A DNA stretch of 64,000 nt from Aliamphritea ceti (lineage in GTDB: Bacteria > Pseudomonadota > Gammaproteobacteria > Pseudomonadales > Balneatricaceae). The stretch is taken from assembly GCF_024347215.1 (NCBI RefSeq), contig NZ_AP025282.1, forward strand, positions 868,001-932,000. Direction: 5' to 3'. Under the pieces are notes generated by a model. That model saw only the letters and a list, made by a program, of their open reading frames with translations. It searched no databases and was not told the origin of the DNA. This document shows, piece after piece, positions 43,558-51,676 of the stretch. The translations under genes and the position numbers were made by a program. The stretch's first letter is position 1. Each line of letters starts with the position of its first letter.

Positions 43558-43878
43558 TTAGAGTGGCGGGATACATAGCTGGCCATCGATAATATCAAAC
43601 TCTACCGGCTCCAGTGATACACCATTACAGGGGCCGGCAATACATAACCCGGAATCTATGACAAATAATGCACCGTGAGTGGCACACTGAATAAATTGTT
43701 TTTGCGGCTCAAGAAATGTGTCTGGCATCCATTCCAGCGGGACACCGCGGTGTGGACAGCGGTTTTCATAAACATAGAGTGCATTGTTTTTTCGTACCGC
43801 AAAAACGCCCCGGCCATCGATTTCAAAGCTTTTACTTTGCTCTTCTGTAATCTCATTGGCGGCGCACAGCTGTCGCAT
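43558..43878 (-). CDS. Rieske [2Fe-2S] domain protein
   Basis: 106-residue soluble single-domain Rieske ferredoxin with ligand motifs CPHRG and CATHGALF (Cys-x-His and Cys-x2-His). This is the small NirD/BphF-like type, lacking the disulfide Cys of cytochrome bc1 Rieske proteins. GGAG lies before the ATG complementary to 43876-43878. A 34-residue in-frame upstream extension is not family-like. It is convergent with the YeeE/YedE pair. Its electron partner is unknown. Confidence 0.87.
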   Translation of the reverse strand: MRQLCAANEITEEQSKSFEIDGRGVFAVRKNNALYVYENRCPHRGVPLEWMPDTFLEPQKQFIQCATHGALFVIDSGLCIAGPCNGVSLEPVEFDIIDGQLCIPPL

Positions 43879-44083
43879 GTTGAATTCTCCGTCGAAAATT
43901 GTGTCTATCTTATCGCGTGAGTGACAGGCTGGACAAAGGTAATGTTTGCTCAGAACATATTCAGGCAACAATTTACACAATATTGGGGTCTGATAAACTC
44001 TCGTTTTATTTTTTGCTGCGTCTTTCAGGTAATCTTTTCAGATGCAGGATCTTTAGTTCTTTTTTCAGGATTTTTATTAGTTT

Positions 44084-46426
44084 ATGGCCAAAAAAGCAGC
44101 GGCAAAGCGTAAGTCGCGAAATACTAAGTCTAAAGCGACGAAGCCTTCCTGGTTACGGCGGCTTTTTTGGCTGATGTTTAAATTGGGTCTGCTTGCCAGT
44201 GTCTTTGCGGGCATTGGCCTGGTTTACCTGGATATTCAGATTCGGGACAAGTTTGAGGGTAAGCGCTGGGCGTTGCCGGCGAAAGTATATGCCCGCCCGC
44301 TGGAGTTATACCCGGGCCAGGTGTTGAGTCGCGAAAGTCTTAAGCTGGAGTTGAAAGGGCTTGGGTATAAGTTTCAGGCACGGGCCAGTCAGCCCGGTAC
44401 CGTTGAGTGGGCCAGCAAGCGTGCACGGATTTATTCCCGTGGTTTTGATTTTGTCGATGGTCTTGAGCCAAGCCGACGTTTGCTGGTGGACTTTGCGGGT
44501 GGTTCCGTCAGTCGTATCCGCGATGATGCTGGCCGCAGTGTTAATTTAGCGCGTCTTGAGCCTATTCAGATCGGTGGTATTTACCCTAAATCGAATGAAG
44601 ATCGTGACTTGCTACAGATTGAGCAAGCACCGCCATATCTGGTGGAAGCACTTGTGGCTATTGAAGATCGAGATTATTACTCCCATTACGGTGTATCGCC
44701 AAAAGGTATTGCCCGGGCAATGTGGGTCAACCTGAAGGCCGGTCGCATTGTTCAGGGTGGTAGTACGCTGACCCAACAATTGGTTAAAAATTTCTACTTA
44801 ACTTCTGACCGTTCATTCGTACGTAAACTGTTGGAAATCCCGATGGCGTTTTTATTGGATCGCCATTACAGCAAAGATGAAATACTCGAAGCCTATTTGA
44901 ATGAGGTTTATCTGGGGCAGAAGGGCAGTCGTTCTATTCATGGTTTTGGCCTGGCGAGTCAGTACTTCTTTGCTCAACCGATTCAGGAGTTAAAGCTGCA
45001 TCAGGTTGCGTTGTTAGCCGCAATGGTTAAGGGACCTTCCTATTATGATCCGCGCCGTAACCCTGCCCGGGCGAAAAAGCGCCGTGATCTTGTACTGAAG
45101 GTGTTAGAAAATGAAGGTGCAATAACTGCTAAGCAGCGTCATCAGGCCGCTCAACAGCCTTTGAGTGTAGTGAAGCAAAAGAGCCTGCATCGCGGAGCGT
45201 ATCCGGCCTATCTGGATCTGGTGAAGCGCCAGCTTCGTGAAGAATATCCAGATGAAGTCCTGAGCAGTGATGGCTTACGAATTTTCACTGCACTGGATCC
45301 GGTTGTACAGGCGAATGCTGAGCAGAGCCTGGTTTCCAGCGTGAAGAAGCTGACAAAGAAATACGGTAAAAAAGTCGCCAAATTGCAGGGCAGTATGGTG
45401 GTTAGCAATCCGTATAGCGGCGAAGTACTGGCAGTTGTTGGCGGTAAGAATACCCGCTATCAGGGCTTTAACCGGGCAATAGATGCGATTCGTCCGGTAG
45501 GCTCTCTGATCAAACCAGCGGTGTATCTGACGGCGCTGGAAAAAGGCTACACCCTGGCATCATTGCTCGAAGATGAACCACTTACTGTCGATTTGCCTGA
45601 TGGCTCCTGGACACCGAAAAATTATGACCGTAAGAGTCATGGTGACGTACCGTTGTATTACTCGTTGGCTAAATCGTACAACCAGTCCACGGTGCGACTG
45701 GGAATGGATGTTGGTGTTGATGAAGTACTGGACACCTTACGTCGGTTAGGTTTTGACCGCGATATACCGGCCTATCCTTCTCTGTTTTTGGGGGCGACTG
45801 CTATGTCGCCAATAGAAGTTGCGCAGATCTATCAGACAATTGCAGGTAATGGTTTCCAGTTACCACTACGTGCAATCCGGATGGTTGCGGATGCCGAAAA
45901 TCAGGAGCTTTCCCGGTACTCGCTGGTGGTGCAGCAAACGGTTAATGCCGGACCGATGTATCAATTACAGTTTGCTTTGCAGCAAGTAGCGCACATAGGA
46001 ACAGCCCGTTCAGCGTATGCCAGCTTGCCGCAGAGTCTGAATCTGGCCGGTAAAACAGGTACTACAAATGACCAGCGCGACAGTTGGTTTGCTGGTTTTA
46101 CCGGTGATCGTTTGGCAGTTGTTTGGTTGGGTGCTGACGATAACAGCACTTTACCGTTAACTGGCAGCAGCGGTGCATTGAAAACCTGGGTTGAGCTGAT
46201 GAAGCGAGAGCGGCCGCAACCTTTGGTTCTGGACCAGCCATCAGCAGTCGAATATCTATGGGTGGATGAATTAACCGGACTGGGGTCGGCGGAAGAATGT
46301 GGCGGTGTACAGTTACCGTTTCTGCTGGAGAACGAGCCTCAGGAATATATTCCATGCGCCGCAGCTTATGCACCTGGCTATGTGGCAGATGAACCACTGG
46401 ACTGGTTTAAAAACTGGTTTAGGTAG
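44084..46426 (+). CDS. mrcB: Bifunctional penicillin-binding protein 1B
   Basis: PBP1b polymerises and crosslinks peptidoglycan. The 780-residue product has a basic cytoplasmic tail, one membrane helix (about 27-48) and a UB2H domain (about 60-150) that would bind LpoB-type activators. The GT51 domain has catalytic Glu194 in AIEDRDYYSHYG and GGSTLTQQL. The transpeptidase has S474-L-I-K477, S531-Y-N533 and K657-T-G659. The C-terminal extension has two Cys that could pair. Shine-Dalgarno is weak. No lpo gene is adjacent. Confidence 0.96.
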   Translation: MAKKAAAKRKSRNTKSKATKPSWLRRLFWLMFKLGLLASVFAGIGLVYLDIQIRDKFEGKRWALPAKVYARPLELYPGQVLSRESLKLELKGLGYKFQARASQPGTVEWASKRARIYSRGFDFVDGLEPSRRLLVDFAGGSVSRIRDDAGRSVNLARLEPIQIGGIYPKSNEDRDLLQIEQAPPYLVEALVAIEDRDYYSHYGVSPKGIARAMWVNLKAGRIVQGGSTLTQQLVKNFYLTSDRSFVRKLLEIPMAFLLDRHYSKDEILEAYLNEVYLGQKGSRSIHGFGLASQYFFAQPIQELKLHQVALLAAMVKGPSYYDPRRNPARAKKRRDLVLKVLENEGAITAKQRHQAAQQPLSVVKQKSLHRGAYPAYLDLVKRQLREEYPDEVLSSDGLRIFTALDPVVQANAEQSLVSSVKKLTKKYGKKVAKLQGSMVVSNPYSGEVLAVVGGKNTRYQGFNRAIDAIRPVGSLIKPAVYLTALEKGYTLASLLEDEPLTVDLPDGSWTPKNYDRKSHGDVPLYYSLAKSYNQSTVRLGMDVGVDEVLDTLRRLGFDRDIPAYPSLFLGATAMSPIEVAQIYQTIAGNGFQLPLRAIRMVADAENQELSRYSLVVQQTVNAGPMYQLQFALQQVAHIGTARSAYASLPQSLNLAGKTGTTNDQRDSWFAGFTGDRLAVVWLGADDNSTLPLTGSSGALKTWVELMKRERPQPLVLDQPSAVEYLWVDELTGLGSAEECGGVQLPFLLENEPQEYIPCAAAYAPGYVADEPLDWFKNWFR

Positions 46427-46539
46427 ATATGTTTGTCTTGCTTAGTGATTTGTCCGTTGCTAAGACGGTTCTTAGCAAGTGTGTTACTTAGAAACTAAGA
46501 TTTATGCCGGGTGGGACGCAATGTCTAGCCCGGTTCATT

Positions 46540-46899
46540 TTACTGCTTATTAAGCATTTTTCCGCTCATCGCTTTTGCCAGGCAAAATATTCCCCACAGG
46601 ACACAAAATGTATGACTGGTGATGGCGTACAGCAACACCATACTTATGCCTGTCGGGCTGTCTGAAAATCCCAGCCATAACAAACCACTTCCCCCGGCAA
46701 TAATGCAGGTAGCAATAAGACTGCCGTTAAGTGCCAGACGAAGGTGATAACGCGCCAGCAGGGAATTACTTTTAGTACTTCGACAGTTCAGCCAGACCAA
46801 GACTCCCAGCGCAATTCCTGGCAGCGCCAGCAAATGCACCAGATAAAGCAGTGCTCCAAAACTGGCAAGTTGCTCTCCGGAATTTTTGGCTGGCTGCAT
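46540..46899 (-). CDS. Hypothetical three-helix membrane protein divergent from norC
   Basis: I do not recognise this 119-residue protein. It has hydrophobic segments near residues 14-33, 52-73 and 83-108 and short polar ends. GAGG lies 8 bases before the ATG complementary to 46897-46899; longer in-frame starts at 46929 and 47040 are less supported. It diverges from norC, and the FNR/DNR box at 47008-47021 lies between them, so co-regulation with nitric oxide reductase is plausible. Confidence 0.6.
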   Translation of the reverse strand: MQPAKNSGEQLASFGALLYLVHLLALPGIALGVLVWLNCRSTKSNSLLARYHLRLALNGSLIATCIIAGGSGLLWLGFSDSPTGISMVLLYAITSHTFCVLWGIFCLAKAMSGKMLNKQ

Positions 46900-47007
46900 C
46901 CGTACATCCTCTCTTTTTTTGACGGTCATTCCCTGACGACTTCTCTGCGTTTCATCACTGACAGTAATCACTATGCACTGTTGTAACCCATAAGTTTTTT
47001 TAAGCAC

Positions 47008-47021
47008 TTGATCATGGTCAA
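47008..47021 (+). promoter_or_regulatory. FNR/DNR-type box upstream of norC
   Basis: TTGATCATGGTCAA differs at one position from the consensus TTGAT-N4-ATCAA. A start site 41.5 bases downstream would fall near 47056, and GAGAAT (47044-47049) sits at the matching -10. It fits activation under low oxygen or by NO. Confidence 0.72.
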
Positions 47022-47128
47022 GGTGGCTGAGGTTGCGCAATAGGAGAATGCTGACTCGTAGTGGTTACTGGGGCTAATGAACTGTTTTCAGTGTGTTAGT
47101 TAAAGGTGCAAAGGGTGGAGATACCTTT

Positions 47129-47563
47129 ATGAATGAAACATTTACAAAATCAATGGCGAGGAACATCTTCTTTGGCGGAAGTCTGTTCTTCTTTTTGCTG
47201 TTGGTCGGTTTATCTGCGGATACCGTGCAACGGCTGCCCGAAAGGGATAACCGCGAAAACCTGACGCCGCAGGTGGTGCTGGGTAAGAAAGTCTGGGAAG
47301 ACAATAATTGTATTGGTTGTCATACCTTGTTGGGTGAGGGCGCTTACTTTGCACCGGAGCTGGGCAATGTGTATGTCCGTTACGGTAATAGTAAAGAAGC
47401 AATTAAAGGCTTTATTAAAAGCCGTCCTGTTGATGGTATCCCTGGGCGTCGCAGCATGCCGCAATTCAACATGTCTGAAGAAGAGCTGGAAGCAGTTGCT
47501 GAGTTCCTCAAGTACATGTCAGAGATAGACACCAATGGCTGGCCACCTAATGTTCAAGGGTAA
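47129..47563 (+). CDS. norC: Nitric oxide reductase subunit C (cytochrome c)
   Basis: NorC feeds electrons from periplasmic cytochrome c or azurin to NorB. The 144-residue product has an N-terminal membrane anchor (about 12-30), the heme c motif C61-I-G-C64-H65 and a C-terminal Met ligand region (RRSMPQFNMSEEEL). GGGTGGAG (47113-47120) is 8 bases before the ATG. It is followed by norB 9 bases later. Confidence 0.97.
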   Translation: MNETFTKSMARNIFFGGSLFFFLLLVGLSADTVQRLPERDNRENLTPQVVLGKKVWEDNNCIGCHTLLGEGAYFAPELGNVYVRYGNSKEAIKGFIKSRPVDGIPGRRSMPQFNMSEEELEAVAEFLKYMSEIDTNGWPPNVQG

Positions 47564-47572
47564 GGGACGATT

Positions 47573-48976
47573 ATGAAGTATCAATCTCAAATGGTAGCCA
47601 AACCGTACTTTATAGCGGCAATTGGCTTATTTGTCGGACAGATCCTGTTCGGCGTGATTATGGGGATGCAATATGTAGTCGGTGACTTCCTGTTTCCGGA
47701 AATACCGTTCAACGTTGCCCGTATGGTCCATACGAATTTACTGATTGTTTGGTTGTTATTTGGCTTTATGGGTTCCACTTATTACATGGTGCCTGAAGAG
47801 TCGCAAACCGAACTGTACTCTCCAAAGCTGGCGATGTTGCTGTTCTGGGTATTTCTGGTAGCGGGTGCGCTGACTATCATCGGCTATCTGGCTGTCCCTT
47901 ATGCCACTCTCGCACATATGACGGGGAATGAATTGTTGCCAACAATGGGACGGGAGTTCCTTGAGCAGCCGACAATTACCAAGATCGGTATTGTACTGGT
48001 GGCGCTGGGCTTCCTGTTCAATATTGGCATGACGCTGTTACGTGGCCGTAAAACCGTTATCACTATGGTGCTGTTTTTAGGCCTGGTAGGTCTGGCTGTG
48101 TTCTTCCTGTTCTCTTTCTATAACCCTGAAAACCCTGTGCTGGATAAGATGTTCTGGTGGTGGGTTGTTCACTTGTGGGTTGAAGGTGTTTGGGAACTGA
48201 TTCTGGGTGCAATTCTGGCATTCACCCTGATCAAGGTTACTGGCGTTGACCGTGAGGTTATTGAGAAATGGTTGTATGTCATCATTGCGATGGCGCTGAT
48301 CACCGGCTTGCTGGGTACTGGTCACCACTATTTCTTCATTGGTCTGCCTGAGTACTGGCTGTGGATCGGTTCTGTGTTCTCTGCAATGGAACCTGTACCG
48401 TTCTTCATGATGACATTGTTTGCCTTCAATATGGTGAATAAGCGTCGCCGTCAGCACCCTAACCGTGTTGCAGTTCTCTGGGCATTGGGTACTGGTGTTA
48501 TGGCATTCCTGGGGGCTGGTGTATGGGGCTTCCTGCACACGCTGGCACCGGTTAACTATTACACTCACGGCTCACAGATTACTGCAGCCCATGGTCATAT
48601 GGCCTTCTATGGCGCATACGTAATGATTGTGCTGACTATGATCTCTTACGCGATGCCTATGCTGAATGGCCGTGAAGCGGCGAACAGCATTAAGTCTCAG
48701 GTTACTGAAATGTGGGGCTTCTGGCTGATGACTGTATCTATGGTCTTCATCACGCTGTTCCTGACGGGTGCAGGTATCCTGCAGGTTTATCTGCAACGCT
48801 TCAGCGATGCGCCACTGCCATTCATGATTGTTCAGGACAAGATCGAACTCTTCTACTGGCTGCGTGAAGCTGCAGGTCTGGTATTCCTGCTGGGTCTGAT
48901 CGTGTACATCATCAGCTTCTTTGTTAAAGGCGAAGAAGCGCGCCTGAAGCCTGCTGAGCAGACTGTCATTGAGTGA
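47573..48976 (+). CDS. norB: Nitric oxide reductase subunit B
   Basis: NorB is the 12-helix heme b/heme b3-FeB catalytic subunit that reduces two NO to N2O. The 467-residue product has the helix with HTNLLIVWLLFG, WWVVHLWVEGVWELI (FeB His and Glu ligands), GTGHHYFFIG and AAHGHMAFYGAYVM. It lacks the N-terminal quinol-Nor extension, so it is the cytochrome-dependent type together with norC. Confidence 0.97.
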   Translation: MKYQSQMVAKPYFIAAIGLFVGQILFGVIMGMQYVVGDFLFPEIPFNVARMVHTNLLIVWLLFGFMGSTYYMVPEESQTELYSPKLAMLLFWVFLVAGALTIIGYLAVPYATLAHMTGNELLPTMGREFLEQPTITKIGIVLVALGFLFNIGMTLLRGRKTVITMVLFLGLVGLAVFFLFSFYNPENPVLDKMFWWWVVHLWVEGVWELILGAILAFTLIKVTGVDREVIEKWLYVIIAMALITGLLGTGHHYFFIGLPEYWLWIGSVFSAMEPVPFFMMTLFAFNMVNKRRRQHPNRVAVLWALGTGVMAFLGAGVWGFLHTLAPVNYYTHGSQITAAHGHMAFYGAYVMIVLTMISYAMPMLNGREAANSIKSQVTEMWGFWLMTVSMVFITLFLTGAGILQVYLQRFSDAPLPFMIVQDKIELFYWLREAAGLVFLLGLIVYIISFFVKGEEARLKPAEQTVIE

Positions 48977-48998
48977 GTTGTCACTAAGAAAGTTGTAT

Positions 48999-49026
48999 CC
49001 CTCCCCGTTCGCGGGGAGGGCATTTT
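48999..49026 (+). terminator. Intrinsic terminator after norB
   Basis: CCCTCCCCG (48999-49007) pairs perfectly with CGGGGAGGG (49012-49020) over a TTCG tetraloop, and CATTTTT follows. It probably lowers transcription of the assembly genes relative to norCB. Confidence 0.9.
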
Positions 49027-49042
49027 TCATAGAAGTGAAGTT

Positions 49043-49945
49043 ATGAAACAGCCAAGCCAACGCATAAGAACTCTGACCCGCAGCGCATTTTTTGCGCTGT
49101 TTCTGGTTGCGCCGGTGCTGGATGTTTTTCGTTATGACCTGACTGCCGGGCATTTTGTTATTTTTACCTACCCATTGAGTCTGGGGCTGGAATCGATCCA
49201 GGGTAACGATGCGGCGGTGCAGATTCTTCTGCGGGTGCTGTTGCCAGCGGTGATACTGATTACTGCCGGTATCTGGATTGCTTACCGCTTTGGAAGGCTT
49301 TACTGCGGTTGGCTCTGTCCGCATTTTTCTGTGGTTGAACTGATTAACGGCCGAATGCAGAAGCTGCTGGGCCGACCTACCATCTGGGAAGCGGGGTCAA
49401 AACCTCACAGTATTTCTTCCTGGTTAATTCTTGTCACTGTTGCGGTGCTCATTGCCTTTATCTGGGCCATCGGGTTGCTGGGGTATTTGCTACCTCCGTT
49501 GACGCTTTATAGCGATTTATTAAGCGGTGAGCTGGGGTTTACCAGTTGGCTGTTTTTAGGCGTGGCCACCACGCTATTTTCGATTGATTTTCTATTTGCG
49601 CGGCATCTGTTCTGTAAATTTGGCTGTGCGTTAGGGGTGTTTCAAAGTCTGGTTTGGATGATGAACCCCAAAGCGCTTATGGTCAGTTTTGACGCGCAGC
49701 GTGCTGCCCTGTGTAAAGACTGCGATAAAGCCTGTGATAAAGCTTGCCCGATGCGTTTGCCGGCTCGCAGTATTAAGCGCAAGAAGTTTACCTGCACTCA
49801 GTGCAGTGAATGTATTCAGGCCTGTAATGAGGTTCAGAAAGATAATCCGGATGGCAGTTTGCTGCACTGGGGAAATGGTGATCCCCGACGCAGTGCGGAT
49901 GCCGATAAAATTATTCCCAGCGTTGATATAGGGGCCCGGAAATGA
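49043..49945 (+). CDS. NapH/NosR/CcoG-like polyferredoxin membrane protein
   Basis: 300-residue membrane iron-sulfur protein with about five helices. It has the periplasmic/cytoplasmic Cys motifs YCGWLCP (near residue 90) and CKFGC (near 190) found in NapH and NosR. Two C-terminal ferredoxin-type clusters follow: CKDCDKACDKACP (spacing C-x2-C-x3-C-x3-C, altered in the middle) and CTQCSECIQAC (standard). It lies between norB and norE and overlaps norE by 4 bases. A role in electron delivery or Nor maturation is inferred from position only. Confidence 0.75.
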   Translation: MKQPSQRIRTLTRSAFFALFLVAPVLDVFRYDLTAGHFVIFTYPLSLGLESIQGNDAAVQILLRVLLPAVILITAGIWIAYRFGRLYCGWLCPHFSVVELINGRMQKLLGRPTIWEAGSKPHSISSWLILVTVAVLIAFIWAIGLLGYLLPPLTLYSDLLSGELGFTSWLFLGVATTLFSIDFLFARHLFCKFGCALGVFQSLVWMMNPKALMVSFDAQRAALCKDCDKACDKACPMRLPARSIKRKKFTCTQCSECIQACNEVQKDNPDGSLLHWGNGDPRRSADADKIIPSVDIGARK

Positions 49946-50514
49946 ACGCGCAGGCTGAAATTCAGATGAAGCAGTTGCCCGGAGATTTTGCCATTTGGCT
50001 GTTTATTCTTGCCGAACTGAGTGTGTTCGCGCTGTTCTTTATTTTGTATGCGATTACCCGGGCACGTTTTCCTGAAATGTTTGCAGAAGGCCAGGCGCAG
50101 TTGAATGTACTGGCGGGTGTGGGCAATACGCTGGCATTGCTAACTAGCAGCTGGTTTGTGGTGCGTGCGCAACAGAAAGTACATGCAGGTCAGAAGGGCG
50201 GTAATGTTTTTCTGACACTGGCGCTGGTCTCTGCCTGTGTATATCTGTGGATTAAAAGTGCGGAGTACCAGCATTCAGTTGCGCTGGGATTTGACCTCAG
50301 CACTAACGATTTTTACTTTTTTTACTACGGCCTGACAGCTTTTCATATGTTCCACGTCATTCTGGGCATGCTGATTTTAATGTTACTGATGCTGCAAAAC
50401 TGGCGAGGGAAGTACCGTAGTGGGCGTATGAACGAGTTCGAAAGCGGAGCCTGTTACTGGCACATGGTGGATCTTCTCTGGTTAGTCCTCTTTCCTTTGG
50501 TATACATCTTATGA
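49942..50514 (+). CDS. norE: NorE, cytochrome c oxidase subunit III family protein
   Basis: 190-residue membrane protein with five helices and subunit-III features (GDFAIWLFILAELSVFALFF at the start; YYGLTAFHMFHVILGM and FESGACYWHMVDLLWLVLFPLVYIL at the end). NorE is required for full NO reductase activity in Paracoccus-type clusters, with an unclear mechanism. It is coupled by ATGA overlaps to both neighbours. Confidence 0.9.
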   Translation: MNAQAEIQMKQLPGDFAIWLFILAELSVFALFFILYAITRARFPEMFAEGQAQLNVLAGVGNTLALLTSSWFVVRAQQKVHAGQKGGNVFLTLALVSACVYLWIKSAEYQHSVALGFDLSTNDFYFFYYGLTAFHMFHVILGMLILMLLMLQNWRGKYRSGRMNEFESGACYWHMVDLLWLVLFPLVYIL

Positions 50515-50765
50515 GCGAATCACGTTTGTCGGACTGTATCTGGATATTATTGATTTTGGTCACGGTCGCCATGGCATATTTCGGCGAGAATAGTGTAGTT
50601 ACCTTTGTAGCAGTTGTGCTGATTCTGTCTGCCAGTGCGGTTAAAGCATTTTGTGTTGTGGATTACTTCATGGGGTTGAGAAAAGCCCCGCGGGTATGGC
50701 GTTTTATGTTACTGGCATACGCTCCGGTGATTGGGGTGATTGTGAGTGTGACTTATCTGTTTTGA
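50511..50765 (+). CDS. norF: NorF, small subunit IV-like membrane protein
   Basis: 84-residue protein with three hydrophobic helices, of the prokaryotic cytochrome oxidase subunit IV type (AVKAFCVVDYFMGLRKAPRVWR). Its ATG overlaps norE by 4 bases. norE-norF pairs occur in Paracoccus-like nor operons and affect Nor activity. Confidence 0.85.
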   Translation: MSESRLSDCIWILLILVTVAMAYFGENSVVTFVAVVLILSASAVKAFCVVDYFMGLRKAPRVWRFMLLAYAPVIGVIVSVTYLF

Positions 50766-50824
50766 GCAAAAGCTCAGATCGCTTCGCGGCGAATGACGGC
50801 GTTCGCCGTATGGAGAAATATGTG

Positions 50825-51643
50825 ATGAATAATCTGACAACAATTGATACTTCGGCAGCGGGATCTACTGCTTTTTATCAGCCACAGGGCAACGAAGAAG
50901 CGTTGTTTATGCACGCTTATGAGCATCAGTTGCCGGTATTGCTGAAAGGGCCTACAGGATGCGGAAAAACCCGTTTTATCAGCTATATGGCTGATAAACT
51001 TGGTCTGCCGCTACATACAGTCGCCTGTCATGATGACTTGAGCGCGTCTGATCTGGTTGGTCGTCATCTGATTGGTGATGGCGACACGATCTGGAGTGAT
51101 GGCCCCCTGACCCGGGCGGTGCGTGAAGGCGGTATCTGTTATCTGGATGAAGTGGTCGAAGCCCGAAAAGATACCACAGTAGTGATTCACCCGCTGACGG
51201 ATGACCGTCGGATTCTGCCGATTGACCGTACCGGAGAAGTGCTGGAAGCACCGGATAACTTCATGCTGATCGTGTCGTATAACCCTGGATATCAGAATGT
51301 GCTCAAAGGGATGAAGCCAAGCACCCGGCAACGTTTCCTTTCGATGAGTTTTGACTATTTACCCTCGGCTGAAGAGGCCGCCGTTATTGTCCATGAGACC
51401 GGGGTTGATCAGACTATTGCCGACCGTTTAGTAGCGCTTGCTAACAGTCTGCGTGAACTGAAAGATCAGGATCTTGAAGAAGGCGCGAGCACCCGCTTGC
51501 TGATGTATACCGCGACGCTGATTGCTGCCGGTTTTGAGCCATTACAGGCATGCCGTGCGGGAATGATTGAGCCTCTGACCGATGATGCACAAACCATTGT
51601 TGGCCTGATGGAGCTGGTACAGGCAACTTTCGGCACCGAGTGA
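50825..51643 (+). CDS. norQ: NorQ, MoxR-type AAA+ ATPase
   Basis: CbbQ/NirQ/NorQ ATPase that, with NorD, inserts the non-heme iron FeB into NorB. The 272-residue product has Walker A GPTGCGKT (42-49), Walker B ICYLDE (104-109) and the CbbQ C-terminal domain. The ATG at 50825 has GGAG (50812-50815) 9 bases upstream. A longer frame reading back into norF is not family-like; the ATG at 50810 is an alternative. Confidence 0.94.
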   Translation: MNNLTTIDTSAAGSTAFYQPQGNEEALFMHAYEHQLPVLLKGPTGCGKTRFISYMADKLGLPLHTVACHDDLSASDLVGRHLIGDGDTIWSDGPLTRAVREGGICYLDEVVEARKDTTVVIHPLTDDRRILPIDRTGEVLEAPDNFMLIVSYNPGYQNVLKGMKPSTRQRFLSMSFDYLPSAEEAAVIVHETGVDQTIADRLVALANSLRELKDQDLEEGASTRLLMYTATLIAAGFEPLQACRAGMIEPLTDDAQTIVGLMELVQATFGTE

Positions 51644-51676
51644 AATACATAGTAATTGCTACGTGAAGAGGCAGTA

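Noticed and set aside
46506..46540. CCGGG/CCCGG hairpin after mrcB as a terminator
   Set aside because: Only a five-base-pair stem with a long loop and an interrupted T-run (TTCATTTT); too weak to list.
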